From: Cynocephalus volans | Taxonomy: Eukaryota > Chordata > Mammalia > Dermoptera > Cynocephalidae | Direction: 5' to 3' | DNA length: 64,000 nt | Assembly: GCF_027409185.1 (NCBI RefSeq) | Contig: NC_084462.1 | Span: 182,332,071-182,396,070, forward strand | Part shown: positions 23,200-38,219 of the stretch, piece after piece | Numbering within the stretch: position 1 is the first letter of the stretch | Layout: each line of letters opens with the position of its first letter | Translations under genes and position numbers: made by a program | The notes under the pieces: model-generated | Database searches by the model: none | What the model was told of the DNA's origin: nothing | What the model saw: only the letters and a program-made list of their open reading frames with translations

Positions 23200-25310
23200 T
23201 AAGTGAATGTTTAGTTTGTGAATAATGGGCAAAAAGTGGTGAGAACATGGATGGATGAACGTGGAAATATGTGGTGGAGAGATAGAAGTGAGACTGGTTG
23301 GCTGATGTTTATGTATACGGGCAATGTGAGAATGTAGTACAAGGATAATAGATGGAAGGATGATAGATGGGTAAGCTACTAGGTGGTAATGATTGGTGGG
23401 GGGTGAATGACCGGATAGGTAAGTGAATTGACGGGTAAATGATCGATGCGATGGTAGCATGAGTACGTGGGGGCTGATGGATTACAGACGGTGGTTGCGG
23501 AGGTACTGGAAGTATGCTGGATGGTGGTGCTAGACGGGTGGATGCATTTATGTAATGGGGTTGGTTAGTGATGATGAATAGATAAATAGACTGTAGATTG
23601 ATAGATGGATGGTGGATGGATGTGGATTCTGAATTGATGGATTGATGGATACTGAATGAACCTGTAGATAGTGGATAAATTGCAGAATAACAGGTGTTGG
23701 ATAGTGGATGGTTGGTGGGTGGATGAATCATAGATGTATGGGTGGATGGTGGATAGTGGATAAATAGTAAGTGGATGGTTGTGATGGATCTAGCCACATA
23801 GAATGGATGGATAGATGGTAGATAAATGTTGATGGATATATGATGGATGGATGGATCAAGAGTGGTGGACAAGTAAATGGTGGCTATCTGGTGCACGAGT
23901 GGGGAGTAGATGGCAAATAAATGAATAATAGTTGCTAGCTGGATGAATAATAGGTTGTGTACCATGAAAGCACAGACGGAAGGTCGATGGTAAATAGATA
24001 ATGGATGGATTCTGGATGGATGGTTAAATGATGATTAGGTGCTGAATGGATGGATGAAGGTTAAACAGTAGATGGCTCCATCTTGGAAAACATTTGCATG
24101 AGAGGTGAATGGTGGGTGGGTAGATGGTGGAGAGATGGCAGATGGATGGAAGGTGATGAAGGGTGTTTGGTAGATAGAGGTTTAATGCATATATGGAGGA
24201 AGATGGGTATCTAGCAGATGGATGGGGACTGAATGATGAATGAAGGTGGGTATAGAATGGAGGGCGAATAATCGATGGGGGCTGATGCATGGATAATGCA
24301 TGGATGGATGATGGGTGGATTGTAATGGTGGATGGATGACGTTGCATGAATGCTCACTCTTATCTCTCTGTTCCATCCCCAGCACCCAGAGCAATGCTTG
24401 GTACATAAAAGGCACTCAATAAATTTTTCTAGAATGGATGAATATGGATGAATGGTAAATGGTATGTGGGTGGATTTTGGATGAACAGTGAATTATGGCT
24501 GGACAATGGATAGATTTTTAGAGGATATTATGAGATGGACAATGTATGGGTAGCTATGTGGTGGACGGGGATAAGAGATGGCGCATAGTAGAGGACTGGT
24601 GGATGGATACTGGTGCATTGTATTTCATAGAAATATAAATGCTTGGTGGTTGGGAGAATGACTGATGACTGAATTGTAGATGAAAGAATTGTGGCTGATT
24701 GGATGGAGGCTAATGGGCGATCAGCATAAGTGGATAGTAAATAGATGGTAGATTGATGACTGGCAATCAGATATGTGGTGGGTAGATACACGTATAGTTG
24801 TTAAATATTTGATGACCAGCTGTTACGCAGTGAGTGAGGGATGGTCATGTGGTGTGTGGGTGTATGGGGAGTGAATGCTGGACTCGCAGATCGTTTCATG
24901 GGGTACTGATGCTTGGTAAACGATAGGTGTGGGTGGTAAGTGGGTGAATGCATGGTGGGTGGATGCTGGTTGGACAGCAAATGGTGACTGGGGATGGATG
25001 GTCAGTGGATGTTGGATGTTGGGTGACGGCTGGTGGCTCATAGGGGATGGATGTTGGGTGCTGAATGGTGATTGAATGGTGGCTGGTGAGTGGGTGGGTG
25101 GTAGTTGAGTGGTGGAAGGTAGATGGTGCATGGCAGACTGGATGGATGCTGGGTCGTTGATGGCGGATGTTAAATGGCAGATGTTGGACGTGGGATGGCG
25201 ACTGAACCGTAGAAGATCTGAGAGCAGATGTGGGCGGTAGGTGGTGGCCGGGCGAGTGGCTGCTGGGCTGTGGAAGTTGGATGCTAGATAATTGATGGTG
25301 GACGTCAGGT
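23200..25310. repeat. Degenerate GGAT/GATG tetranucleotide tract, about 2.1 kb
   Basis: This is a long, strongly strand-asymmetric stretch built from imperfect TGGA, GATG and GGTGGATGA words. A MIR 3' fragment is embedded at about 24350-24430 ('cagagcaatgcttggtacat', 'aggcactcaataaatttttc'). It is too degenerate for a regular minisatellite period. Long minus-strand frames rich in Ser, His, Pro and Ile (23309-23965, 24823-25323) are translations of the repeat and not genes. The tract ends about 300 bp before the LBHD2 CpG island. Confidence 0.88.
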
Positions 25311-25619
25311 GACGGAAGGACAAGGAACCACGTGGATCGGGGATTCTGCACGTCCATCTCAGGCGTCAGGACCGTGCCCGGGACTGAGTGAGGTCGTCCC
25401 AGGGCTGTTTTGCCGCCCCTTGGGAACGGGGCCGGGAGTAGAGATGAGAGGGGGCTGCAGGCTGCTCCCCTGCCTGGGCCCACCCCGCGCTGCTGCTTTG
25501 CTCGCGCTTTCACTCCTCCCTCTCTTGTCCCAATTGGAGGCAGCCTTCTATGTTACCCGGCCCCCTGAATTCTGCACCCCAGATTCCGGAACCCCAACCT
25601 TGAGGCCCGGGGTTTCAAG

Positions 25620-26120
25620 CGGCCAGGATCAGGCCCGGAGGGATGGGAGGACGAGGCGGGGTCCCGCACGGGGACTGCCCCGCGGTAGAGGGCGGACCCG
25701 GAGTGCGAGGCCGGGCGGGCGGCGCGAGGGGGCGGAGGGAGGCGGACCCGGGCGGGCGCGGAGCCGGAGCCGGAGCCGGAGCCGAGCGGAGCCGAGCGGA
25801 GCGTGGAGGCCCCGCGCCAGCGTCCGGCGGGCGGGTGAGTGCGAGGGACGCGCCGCGGCGCCCCCTCCCGCCCTTGTCGCCGGCGCGCCCCGGGGCCAGG
25901 TGCGGGCTGAGTGGCGCAGAGGAGGGGCGGGGCTTGAGAAGCCCCGCCCCTCCCCGGGCAAGGGGACCGGGGTCCACTGTCGGCCCCTGGCTGCGGGACT
26001 CCGGGCTGTGGGCGACAGCAGTGGCCCTGAGGGCTGTGCCCGGCGCACCTGGCCCTGCACGCCTGGATGCCGGCGGAGGTGTGGGCGGTGGGCGCCCTGG
26101 ACGTGCGGCCGCCCCGCTGG
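25620..26120 (+). promoter_or_regulatory. LBHD2: LBHD2 CpG-island promoter and non-coding exon 1
   Basis: A dense CpG island includes a short GGAGCC/GAGCG tandem run at about 25761-25803. A good splice donor, GCGG|GTGAGT, follows at 25834/25835. The most likely layout is a non-coding first exon ending at 25834, joined to the coding exon at 27510. The transcription start is not determinable; it is likely between 25650 and 25780. Confidence 0.65.
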
Positions 26121-27119
26121 CACTGGACTCCTGTCCCCCTGGCTTGCTCCAGGTGACAGCTCCTCTACCACCACCCCTCTGTGTGTGTTTCTGGGTCTGT
26201 TTCTGTCTTCTCGCTCAGTCTCTCAGTCTGTCCGGCTCTGTTGCTCTGGGCGGCCGGTGGCTTTTCCTGCCTCTGCCTCTTTCCCGCATCTCTCTGGGTC
26301 TTTGAGCCCACTCTCTGGGTCTCTGTCCTGCCACCATGGGCTCTAGCCCAGGTTCTGGGGTCCTGGGATGGGATCTCAGGAGGGGCTCGGTGGAGGGGCA
26401 GACCTGGGAGTAGCAGGGCACCGGGGCATTTCATAGGCTCTGGGCTTGGGTGGAGGCACTGCTGGGTATGGCTTGGCCGTCCACTGCTGGGGGATGCCCG
26501 CTGCAGCCTGTGCCCCCCTCCCGGCCTTCCCTGGGCCTCACTGGGACCCAAGCTGACCTGAGCTGGGTGTTTGGTGAAAGAAACCTCATTTCCCAGAATA
26601 GCAGCTCCCCCTCTGCTGGGTGCCCACAGGACCCCCCTCACACACAGCCAGCAGGGTGTTGCAGGCCTTCCCTCCTGCTGCTCACTGCTCTCCTGTGCCC
26701 AGTCCCCTCCCAGCACTCCTGCCCCTTGCCTGTGGCTCCCTACTGCCTGTCAGCCAGCAAAAGTTAGGGCTCTGCCTGACAGACCCTGCCCCCATTTCTG
26801 CCTCTGGCCGGGGCATGGCCCCAAGAGACCACCTGCCCAAAGTGCGGGTGGACAGTCTGAGGCTGGTGGCTGTGACTCCTGGCAGGGCCTCTCTTTCTAG
26901 ATTCCTTGCTGCACGGGCTCTGGCTGGGCTCCCTTGCCCCTGTGCCTGGCCTGAGTTGGTATGGCCATGTGCAGGTGAGATGTCAGCTTCCCTTTGCTGT
27001 GGTGCTGAGGCCCTGGCCCTGGGGGGCGGGGAGGTGCTCTCAGGAAGGAACTGGGCACCTTGGCCTCTGGTAGACTCAAACCCAGCCCCTGCTACTCCCA
27101 GCCTCCTGTCTCAGAAACC

Positions 27120-27335
27120 TGTTTCGGGTGCCCTGGACCCTCTGTGCCCTGTCCTTGCTGTTCTCTGCTTGGAACATGCTTCTCTCCGCGCAGCTGGCCT
27201 GGCTGCCTCCTGCTCCTCCCTCGGGCCTCAGATCAGCCGACTTTCCTCCAGGAAGCCTTCCCAGCTTAGCCTCTCTCCCTCCTGCCTGCGCCCCTCTGCA
27301 GCCCTGGGCACATTGTGTGGTGGCTGTCCAGTGCC
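27120..27335 (+). repeat. Probable L2 3' fragment in LBHD2 intron 1
   Basis: Wording such as 'gttctctgcttggaacatgc' and 'ctccaggaagccttcccag' is typical of L2 3' ends. It is diverged and non-coding. The rest of intron 1 (25835-27119) shows no recognised feature after the CpG island. Confidence 0.5.
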
Positions 27336-27526
27336 CGCTCTGATGGCGGGCTCAGGCAGGGAGCAACAGTGATGAAGGTCATGGGTACCAGGCCTGGGGT
27401 GGGCTGGGGTGGGTGCGGGTTGAGCCGTCCGAAAGCTGCTGGTTTGAGGATGGGATTCGGCATCTGGCCCACCGCGGGCAGCTCCCTTCTGCTCCCTGTC
27501 TTTGTGCAGCCGGCAGCAGCAGCAGC

Positions 27527-30480
<2,954 letters not shown>

Positions 30481-30697
30481 GAGGACAAGGCCATAGCTGG
30501 GCTCTGTTCTCTAACTGCTGAACCCGGTGGCCGGGCTCATGCGCAGAGAGTGCTGGGCCTGCCTGGACACCCAGCGGGCAGAGCCGAGCTGCTGCTTCCT
30601 GTCTCACCGGGTCTGGCCGGGATGGTGGCCCCTACCCTTTCCCATCCACGGCCCAGGTCTGGATCACATCCCTCCTTGCTCTGTGGTTTAAAGTAGA

Positions 30698-30703
30698 AAT
30701 AAA
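30698..30703 (+). terminator. LBHD2: LBHD2 polyadenylation signal
   Basis: AATAAA lies 218 bp after the LBHD2 stop codon, followed by a GT-rich stretch ('ggtgcttccggtgccagtgtg'-type) that could act as the downstream element. This gives a short 3' UTR of about 240 nt. Confidence 0.8.
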
Positions 30704-30735
30704 GGTGCTTCCGGTGCCAGTGTGCATTCTTAGAG

Positions 30736-30831
30736 GGGACTTGAGGGGCTGAGGACAATTCTGGTTCTGCCAGTGGCCTTCAGGGCAAGGACTTTGGCTT
30801 GGAGCCCAGGCTGACCAGTCCAGAGTGCCAA
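30736..30831 (+). repeat. Direct repeat copy 1, next to the LBHD2 3' end
   Basis: About 95 bp here ('acaattctggttctgccagt', 'gccttcagggcaaggacttt', 'ggagcccaggctga') recur at 35556-35650 in the same orientation at roughly 80% identity. The family is not recognised. Confidence 0.65.
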
Positions 30832-33130
30832 GCAAGTGACTACTTGGGTGTTCCACCACGGGGGTGGGGTTGGGGAGTGGCAGGCTGGGCAGGGCTGAGA
30901 TGGGCCCAAAGGCTCAGAGGTGGGCTGCCCAGCAGCTGTGGCACTTATTCCTCTGGTGCCCCTGCCTAGGGACCCTCTCTCTGCTCTGCCATGGCTGCCC
31001 AAGACAGGACCAGGTGGCCTCCCCATCCCTCTTTGAGGGCAGGAGTCCTTCCTGTCCCCACCCTCCCTCCCACACCCTGGGTGCAATAGGGTGCCAAGAT
31101 GGGACCTGGGGCGGGGGTGTTCTATACCAGGTTGGATCTCATCAAATCCTTGTAAAAGCCCCATTTTACAGATGAGGAAACCGAGGTGCAAAGCAAGGTG
31201 CCCCAGGCTAGTCTTGGCTGCAGCTATGAAGGGATCTCGGAGGCTGGGAAGCCACCGTGGAGCGTGGGCGGGCACCTCTCCCTGCCATGTGAAGGTCCTG
31301 TCCCTCCACGGGGTCCATCGACATTGTCTCTTGGCCTGTCCCACTGCACTAGGGGAGCCCTGCTGCCTGCTTGGGGCCGGCATGGGGGGCAGAAAGCTGA
31401 TGGTTGCCCAGGGCCCACTCCCCAGGTGTGCTGCCCTCCTTGGCCAGCCTGAGCCAGGCCTGAGGATGCTCAGGGCCCGTGGGGGACAGGCAGGGAGGGG
31501 GGCCCTCTGTAAATGTTAGCTCCATAAAGTCCACAAGCCCAGAAACGGGCCAAGGCCCATGTGTAAGCCCAGGGGGAGGCAGGAGACACAGGCCCCTCTG
31601 TTCTTTCCTGGACACCTTGCTAACCTCCAGGATGAATAAGGCATTTTCTCTAACCTGCCTTCCTTCTAAAAATAGCCACCCCCCCCAAATGCTGGAGAGG
31701 TGGGAGGCAGAGGTGTGGAAGTTCTCCTGGCAGCCTGCTTTAATTTTAAACCTGTTGGCCCCATGGGCCGGGTACACAGCCCAGGCTGTCCCCAGGGGCC
31801 CTCCCCTGGTCTACAGCTTAGGAGAGGTGCTGGGACGTCCTTCAAGATCCTTCCTGTCCTCTTCCAGCCCTTCCTGTTGGTCCTGGAGCCAGGGAGGGAG
31901 CGGCTTGGACGGGGGTGGTGGGAAAGGGGGCAGACATTTCGCAGGAAGGTTGCTGACACGTGGGATGTGGGTGAGGGCGCCCAGCGAGCAGTGAAGGTGG
32001 GGTGGGCCATGGTGCCATTCTCTGAGATTTAATCCTCACCACACCCCTCCAGGGCAGTGTGGATTATTCACATTTAGACGGACTTGCCCAAGGTCCCGCA
32101 GCTGACAAACAGCTGGCTTGGGATGGAAACCCTGGTCTCCGGGGACCCAAGAGCCAGCGGTCCCCACGACACCACCCTGGAGCACACCGCAGGCCCAGGA
32201 CCCCGTCGTGCCCCGTGAGCTGGAGGTGGGGGTTACATCGAGGGAGCCGCCCGGTGGGAGCGGGGCAGAGCATCTCCACCCTCAGCCCACAGGATCCGGC
32301 CCCCGTACGACCCGCCGGGCTCCAGACCACCCACAGCCCCTCCCGAGCACGCGTGGCTGCTAGCGGCAGGGGGCGGGGCCGGAACGGATTCCCCGCCCAC
32401 CGTGAAGCTCCACCCCCCTTTCTCCGGGCACGCCCGCGGGAATCATCCTGCGGCTCCCCCTGGCGTCGGTTGGGGTCACTGCACAAACATCGGGCGTCAC
32501 AGCCCTTTCGGGACCCGCTAAATTTGGCAGTATTCGCAAATAAACTTTGGAATATGCGGAGAAGTTGCGGCTCAGAGTGGGACACTGCCCCCTGCCCAGG
32601 ACCCACAGCTGGTTAGGGGCGCAGGTCGGAACCCAGGCCTCCTGTTTTCAGACCGGGCTCCGCTCTAGACCCGGCACGACGTAGGTGGGATTTGCCCTCT
32701 GGCACCTGCATTCCGGTGTGCCAGCCTGGGTGCCCAGGAACCGCGTGCACAGACAAGCGTCTGGTGGTGAGGGTCCTTCTCCCTGTCCTTCCCTATCTGA
32801 GGGCCAGGTCCTCCGCTAGTGTGAGCCTACTTGATCCCAACAACGACCGCATTTTATGGAGTGGTAAACTGAGTCTAGAGACAGAAGTACCTTTCCCAAG
32901 GTCGTGGGGAGCTGGGACTGTAGTGCTTGACTTCCCCAGCTATGCCTCTTCCACACAATTGCCCCCTCTGCTCTGCCTTCTCCTGACCCAGCCAGACCAG
33001 CCCTGTGTCCCAGGGACTTTTCCAAAGGCATTTTACTGAGAAAGTTGGGGGGAAACGCACGGAAATAGAGTAAAAGAAAAATCAGCACCTCATGCTGGAA
33101 AGTTGGTGCAGGCTTGGGCGGGCGTGGGAT
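30832..33130. other. Intergenic stretch with MIR fragments
   Basis: Short MIR pieces are visible at about 31140-31195 ('ttttacagatgaggaaaccg'), 32020-32130 ('gacttgcccaaggtcccgca') and 32800-32930. No gene-like frame was found. 32340-32480 is locally CpG-rich but short. Confidence 0.5.
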
Positions 33131-33133
33131 GTA

Positions 33134-33484
33134 TGAGGGTACTTCAAAAAGTTCCTGGAAAAATAGAATTAAAACACAAAATAAAATTTTTCCTCACTGT
33201 TTTTGTTTATTTGCAGCTGACCGGTACAAGGAACTGAAGAACCCTCAACCTTGGTGTTACGAAGGCTGTGCTCTAAGCAACCGAGCTAACCAGCCGGGCC
33301 TCCGTGAGCTTTTTTTTTTTTTTTTTTGTCTTTTTTCGTGACCAGCACTCAGCCAGGGAGTGCACCGGCCATTCCTATTTAGGATCCGAACCCGTGGCAG
33401 GAGCGTCGCCGTGCTCCCAGCGCCACACTCTCCCGCGTGCGCCACGGGCTCGGCCCTCCATGAGCTTTTTGAAGTATCCTTACA
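33134..33484. mobile_element. Mariner/Tc1-like MITE carrying two nested CYN-type SINEs
   Basis: The left end 'gagggtacttcaaaaagttc' and the right end read backwards ('ggatacttcaaaaagctcat') are inverted repeats. A TA lies before the left end at 33132-33133; the right TA appears mutated. Inside are a minus-strand CYN monomer at about 33200-33298 and a second minus-strand SINE at 33315-33454. The second SINE is flanked by a 16 bp target-site duplication, CCTCCGTGAGCTTTTT (33299-33314) and CCTCCATGAGCTTTTT (33455-33470). The order of events is MITE first, then monomer, then the second SINE. Confidence 0.75.
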
Positions 33485-34094
33485 TCTGGGAGTTCGGGGA
33501 AGTTCAGGAGTCCAGGTCCTGGGCGTCACCAGTTTTTCGAGCACCTGTGTGTGGAATGGAAGTGACTCATAATTGGAGGTTCTAGGACACCCATGTGTCC
33601 CGAGAGCAGGGGTGTGGGAGGGGAGAGACTGAGAAGCTCCCAGTGTCCGTCCACCTGGCCCCATGGGAAGACCCAGTCCTTGGAACGAGAGACCTAGGAT
33701 GCAGTCCTGGCCTGTCTCTTGCCAGCTGTGTGGTGGTTAGCAAGTCACCGAGCCGTGAGAAGCCACCTCAGCCCCCGGCTCTGTCTCTTGTGCCCATTTA
33801 CTCTTGTCTCTTGTTGTCTCTGACTGTGGGAGACCTGTGGGACGGGAGGCTGGTGGGCAGGCCACCCTGTGCTGGGGGGTGGGGTGGGGGAAGGCCCACC
33901 AGCTGGCTGGGAGCCTCTGGGGCTTGAACTGGTGGGACTCGTTACCCCGCTTCATAAAGGGAACCCAGGGCTTGGGGGGCTCATAACTCAAGCGGTTAAC
34001 CGGAGGGCTTCCTGGAGGAGGTCCTGGGGTTTACGGGTCTGACTAGGCCTGTCTGCAGATGGCCGTGGGATGTTGCAGCATCTGAGGTATCTTC

Positions 34095-34468
34095 CAACCT
34101 GTGAATGGCCAAATTTTATCCCCCACAAATGCATATGTTGAAGTCCTAACCTCCAGTGCCTCCCAATGTGATCCTGTTTGGAAACAGGGTCTTTAAGGAG
34201 GTAATAAGTTAAAATGAGGTTGTTAGTGTGGACTCTACTCCAATGTGGAGAGGAAACTTGGACACAGACACACACGGAGTGAAGTCGATGCGAAGGCACA
34301 GGGAGAATACGACCATTTACAGAGCAAGCGGCGAAGCCTCAGGACAAACCAGCCTTGTGACACCCTGATCTCGGACTTCCAGCCTCCAGGCCTGTGGGAG
34401 AACAAACATGTGCAGTTCAAGCCGCCCCCTCTGGGTGCTTCGTTAAGGCGGCCCTGGAACATGACTGC
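34095..34468 (+). repeat. MaLR (MLT1-like) solo LTR
   Basis: It contains 'catatgttgaagtcctaacc', 'tttggaaacagggtctttaa', 'acacagggagaatacgacc' and 'tgatctcggacttccagcct'. These are typical of mammalian MaLR-type LTRs. It is old, with no internal region nearby. Confidence 0.75.
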
Positions 34469-35265
34469 ACAGGCTCCATTCCTGCCGTCCTCGGCACCCT
34501 GCCCAGGGTGTCCCGCACCCATCTTCACTCCCTGATGGCCCCAACCCGGGTTGGGACAGGCCTGGGTCTGTTCTCCTTGGGTTTTCCCTGAGTTTTTTTC
34601 CTAGGAAGCTTGCAGTGGAATTCCCCTGTGAAGGGGGTGGGGGCTGACTCTTCTCGGAAGTCTCAGTGACCCTCCCCATAATGTCCCCAACCTGATCCAC
34701 TGTGGGGGAGCTGGGCTGCGTCCCCAATTCATCAGGCTCAGGCCCTCCTTGCTGTCGTCCTGCCCCCGCCCAGAGCGCCATCCCTCTTCACTCCTGAGTG
34801 TGTACTGTCTGTCCCTTAGGGCCCCTCTCCCTTCTTCCACCTCCTGGAGCCCGTGGGAGCAGCCTATGGCTCACAACTGTCCCCTTCACTGCCACTGTGG
34901 GCCCCGACAAGGCCCACGTTTCTGCTCTCCTGGCTCTCAGCACTGGGAGGGCTGCAGAGGTCTCTGGATGAACTTGATGGAATGGCCTGGTGTGGAGCCT
35001 CTATCCCGGACGGAGGGGTTCTTCTGGGCTGTGGCACTGTAGGCGGGATGTCCCCCTAGGCGGGATGTCCCCCCAGGCCAGTGCCCGCACCCCCTGGCCT
35101 CTAACCGCAGAAGGGGCTGGCTGTCATTGGTGGTCCCCTACTGCCTAGAGCCTCCGGTGCTGTCCTCCCTACCCCTCTCCTCCAGTGGTCCCTGACCCTC
35201 AGCGTGACCCCCGAGCTTCCAGGAGTCAAAGGCTGGAGTGATTGCCTCTGGAATGAGAAGGAAGC

Positions 35266-35290
35266 GGGAACTTTTCCGAAAGTGAAAGTG
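35266..35290 (+). promoter_or_regulatory. Adjacent kB-like and ISRE motifs
   Basis: GGGAACTTTTCC (35266-35277) is a kB-like site. It abuts CCGAAAGTGAAAGTG (35276-35290), which holds the GAAANNGAAA core of an interferon-stimulated response element. The pair lies between LBHD2 and EXOC3L4, about 24 kb upstream of the TNFAIP2 first exon. Function is inferred only. Confidence 0.5.
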
Positions 35291-35555
35291 TGGGACTGGG
35301 CGGAGGGTGGGGCTGGGGGTGGGGCCGGGTGGGTCTGGGCAGGCGCTGACCACAGCTGGGAAGTCCCAGCTGTTGGTCACTCACTTGGGCCGCTCCAGAG
35401 GCTCCACAGCCTGGGCCCAGCTCTGAGGGCCCGGCTCGGTGGCTTCTCCAGGTGGGCCCAGCCCTGTCCTGCCTGGGGCCCAAGGTCTGCTCACTCAGCA
35501 GGTATGCTCTGGGCAGGTGGAGCGGGAGGGCACAGGGCTGCTGTGGGCCATGGGG

Positions 35556-35650
35556 GGGGACTCCAGGGACTGAGGACTATTCTGGTTCTGCTAGTAGCCT
35601 TCCAGGCCAAGGGCCTTGGCTCAGAGCCCAGACTGAGGAGACCAGAGGAC
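35556..35650 (+). repeat. Direct repeat copy 2
   Basis: This is the partner of 30736-30831: 'ctattctggttctgctagta', 'gccttccaggccaagggcct', 'agagcccagactga'. The sequence beyond it (35660-35910) is CA/AC-rich. Confidence 0.65.
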
Positions 35651-36394
35651 CAGCTGAAATCGCAGTGGACTCCCACACATGCAGAAAGCACAGACAGACT
35701 CGCAAAACCTGAAGACAGCTTGTGGGGACAGACACACACGGACTCATGGAGAGAGCCACTCGCAGACTCTCTGAGGCACATATTTGCAGAATAGAGACAC
35801 ACACATACATGGAGACACACTCAGGCCAACAAACAGATGGGCAAAGCCAATACGCACAAAAGTGTGGACACACCCACACGCTCACACTCGTACGTTATAC
35901 GTACATTATACTCACCTATTTTCCTTGGGCACCTGCCATGCACTAGCCCTGACTAGAGGCTGAGTCAGGCCCACTCCCTGTCCTGGGGGGATACATGGGG
36001 CAGAGACATCCCAGGCCCTGTAACTGTCCCTCAGTCATGGCAGAAGGTGTGCCTAGGGCTAGGACCTGAACCAAAGCAGGAGGTGCTAGCCATGGTCTGC
36101 GGCTCAGCTGGTCAGGGAAGGCTTCTCGGAGGAGGAGCCATTTCTGCTGGGCCTTGAAGGAGTTGACAGCTGGAGGCAGGGCTGAGGTCACTGTAGGCAG
36201 AGAGAACAGCCCCTGCAGAGGCGTGGAGGAGAGACGAGGGATTCTGAGTGGCCAGAGTGGCTGAGTGAGTGGGAGATGAAGTGGGGGGGAGAAGGGTTGG
36301 TTAGGAAAGGCCTTGAACACCAAGCCGAGGCTGCGCTTCTTCCGAGGGCAGGGGCAGCCCAGGAAGGTTTTCTGTTTTGTCGCTACAGTGAAGG

Positions 36395-36640
36395 GGAGCC
36401 TTTTAAGTGTCTATTTCTATAGGTTTTGCCAGGGTATAGGAAGGCTATTGCTCGTATTTGCATAATCAATGCACAAAACTCATCTAACTCTTTTATTAGC
36501 TCCAATAATTTTCAGTCTCAGGTTTGCTAAGCAGACCGTCATGTCACCTGCGAAGAGTGGCAGTGGTCTCTCTTCCTTCTCCGTCTCTACACCTCTTGTT
36601 CATGGGTGCTTTTCCTGCCTTCACTGGTTTCTGCAGGCAC
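36395..36640 (-). repeat. Diverged L1 fragment
   Basis: The plus-strand text 'gttttgccagggtatagg' and 'ctaagcagaccgtcatgtca' matches the antisense of L1 ORF2. It is short and broken. The flanking 36090-36330 resembles another ancient interspersed repeat ('aggcttctcggaggaggagc'). Confidence 0.5.
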
Positions 36641-38219
36641 ATGTTGGAGGGTAGTGGTGGGAACACACACCCCGTCCTTCTCATTTGCAGAAGACATCTA
36701 GCTTTCAAGGGCGTCATGTTTTGGTGCGATCCCCCTAACTGCTCTGAGGAGATGGCATCCAAGGGGTCCAGGAAAGAGAGCAGCTGGGGGGCTGTGATGG
36801 TGGGTGGCAGGTGGGGAAGTAAGAGGGGGACACAGGCCTGCCCGGGGTATGGCAGTGACCTGCCTGCAGAGGCTGTTTTTCAGCTTTGAAGGCTGAGGTA
36901 ACAGCCCAGTCCCAGAGTGGGTGGGGAGGTCAGAAGTGGGGGGAGCACTGACAAGTGACGAGGAGCAGCCACAGGAGGGAAGGTCTAGGAAAAAGGGGGT
37001 AGAAACTGAGGCTGGGGATAGGGAGGATGGGGGAAGCTTGGTCACAGCCAGGGTGGTCCAGGATGGGAGTTCCCAATGGCCATATGGCATTCCTGCCCTG
37101 CCACCAGCCCTGCAATGAGTGTGTCTGCTTGACCTGGAGAGAGTGGGGCCCAGGGCTCAGGCTGGGCCTGGGTCTCCAGGGCCCTGAAGCTCAGCCAGCT
37201 CTGAACCCCAGTCAGGGAGCTGCAGCACAGGAGCCAGGCCCCCCGGATACTCAGGACAATAGGGACAGAAAGCCAGAGAGAGGCCCCATGGACGTGGGGA
37301 GTAGGCATGGAGAGAGGCCAAGCTAGAGTTGGGGGGGTGGGGGGACCAGGCCAGCTTGGGGACGAGGGGATGACGCTTATACTAGACGGCTCAGCCCTCT
37401 TCCAGGCTGCACTCTGCGGTGACAGGTAGCAAGGAGATGGCCAGAGGCTCCCAGGCCAGAGCATGAGGGCCACATCTCCACAGGGACAGTGAGCAGACAG
37501 ACTGTGAGGGCAGGTGGTGCAGCACAGACTGAGGACACCTTGGAGGTGAGGGACCCTGCACCTCCCGGTCCTGAAACTCAGGTCAGATTGGGGGAGCAAA
37601 GAGGGGAGGCCAGCGGGGGGAGCAGCCTGACGGGGAGCCAGGAGGCTGCACATGCAGGGGACGGAGAGGATCCCGTGAGGCTGAGGGGTGCATGCCATCC
37701 AGGCTGGGGGTTACCAGCTGCAGCGGGGGAGAGGTCAGTCCAGGCAGGGAGAGCTTTGAAAGCCAGGCTGTCGGGCTCAGCCAGTGGGGAGCCATGGAAG
37801 GCTTGAAAGCCGGGGAGTGACTGGTTGGACTTGTGCTTTGGGAAGGTCAGGAATGACTTGGGAAGCTGCTAGGAGCTCCAGGATCAAAGGTGGCGTGGCT
37901 GGAGGCCCTGCTCCTCTCTGAGACCCCGATGGTCCTTCAGTGCAGCTTTGGTTTGGGATAAGGGTGGCTGAGCAGGCTGAGCAGCCCCTAAGCCCCTGCC
38001 TGTGTAACCTCCCAGGAGACTCACCCTCCCAGCTGTCCCTCCCTCACCCCAGATCCTTCCTCTGGGCTTCCTGGGAGAGAAGCTCCCAGTCTGGCCCCAC
38101 TCGGGACCTGCCCCCACCTTGGGCCCCTATACCAGGAGAAGGGGCTCCTTGGGCAGCTGCCCTGACTTCCTGGTGCTCCAAGACACAGCCAGTCCAGCTC
38201 TGCTCCCAGGCTTCCAGGC

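Noticed and set aside
23200-25310. Possible CRISPR-like or regular satellite array
   Set aside because: No constant repeat and spacer lengths; the words are degenerate tetranucleotides in a mammalian genome.
23309-25323. Long Ser/His/Pro/Ile-rich frames on the minus strand
   Set aside because: They are translations of the degenerate GGAT tract.
25309-26346. 345-codon plus-strand frame across the LBHD2 promoter
   Set aside because: It spans the end of the GGAT tract, the CpG island and a clear splice donor. Its content follows GC-rich composition and shows no domain.
26620-27372. 250-codon plus-strand frame in LBHD2 intron 1
   Set aside because: It overlaps an L2-like fragment and has no domain; LBHD2 splicing passes over it.
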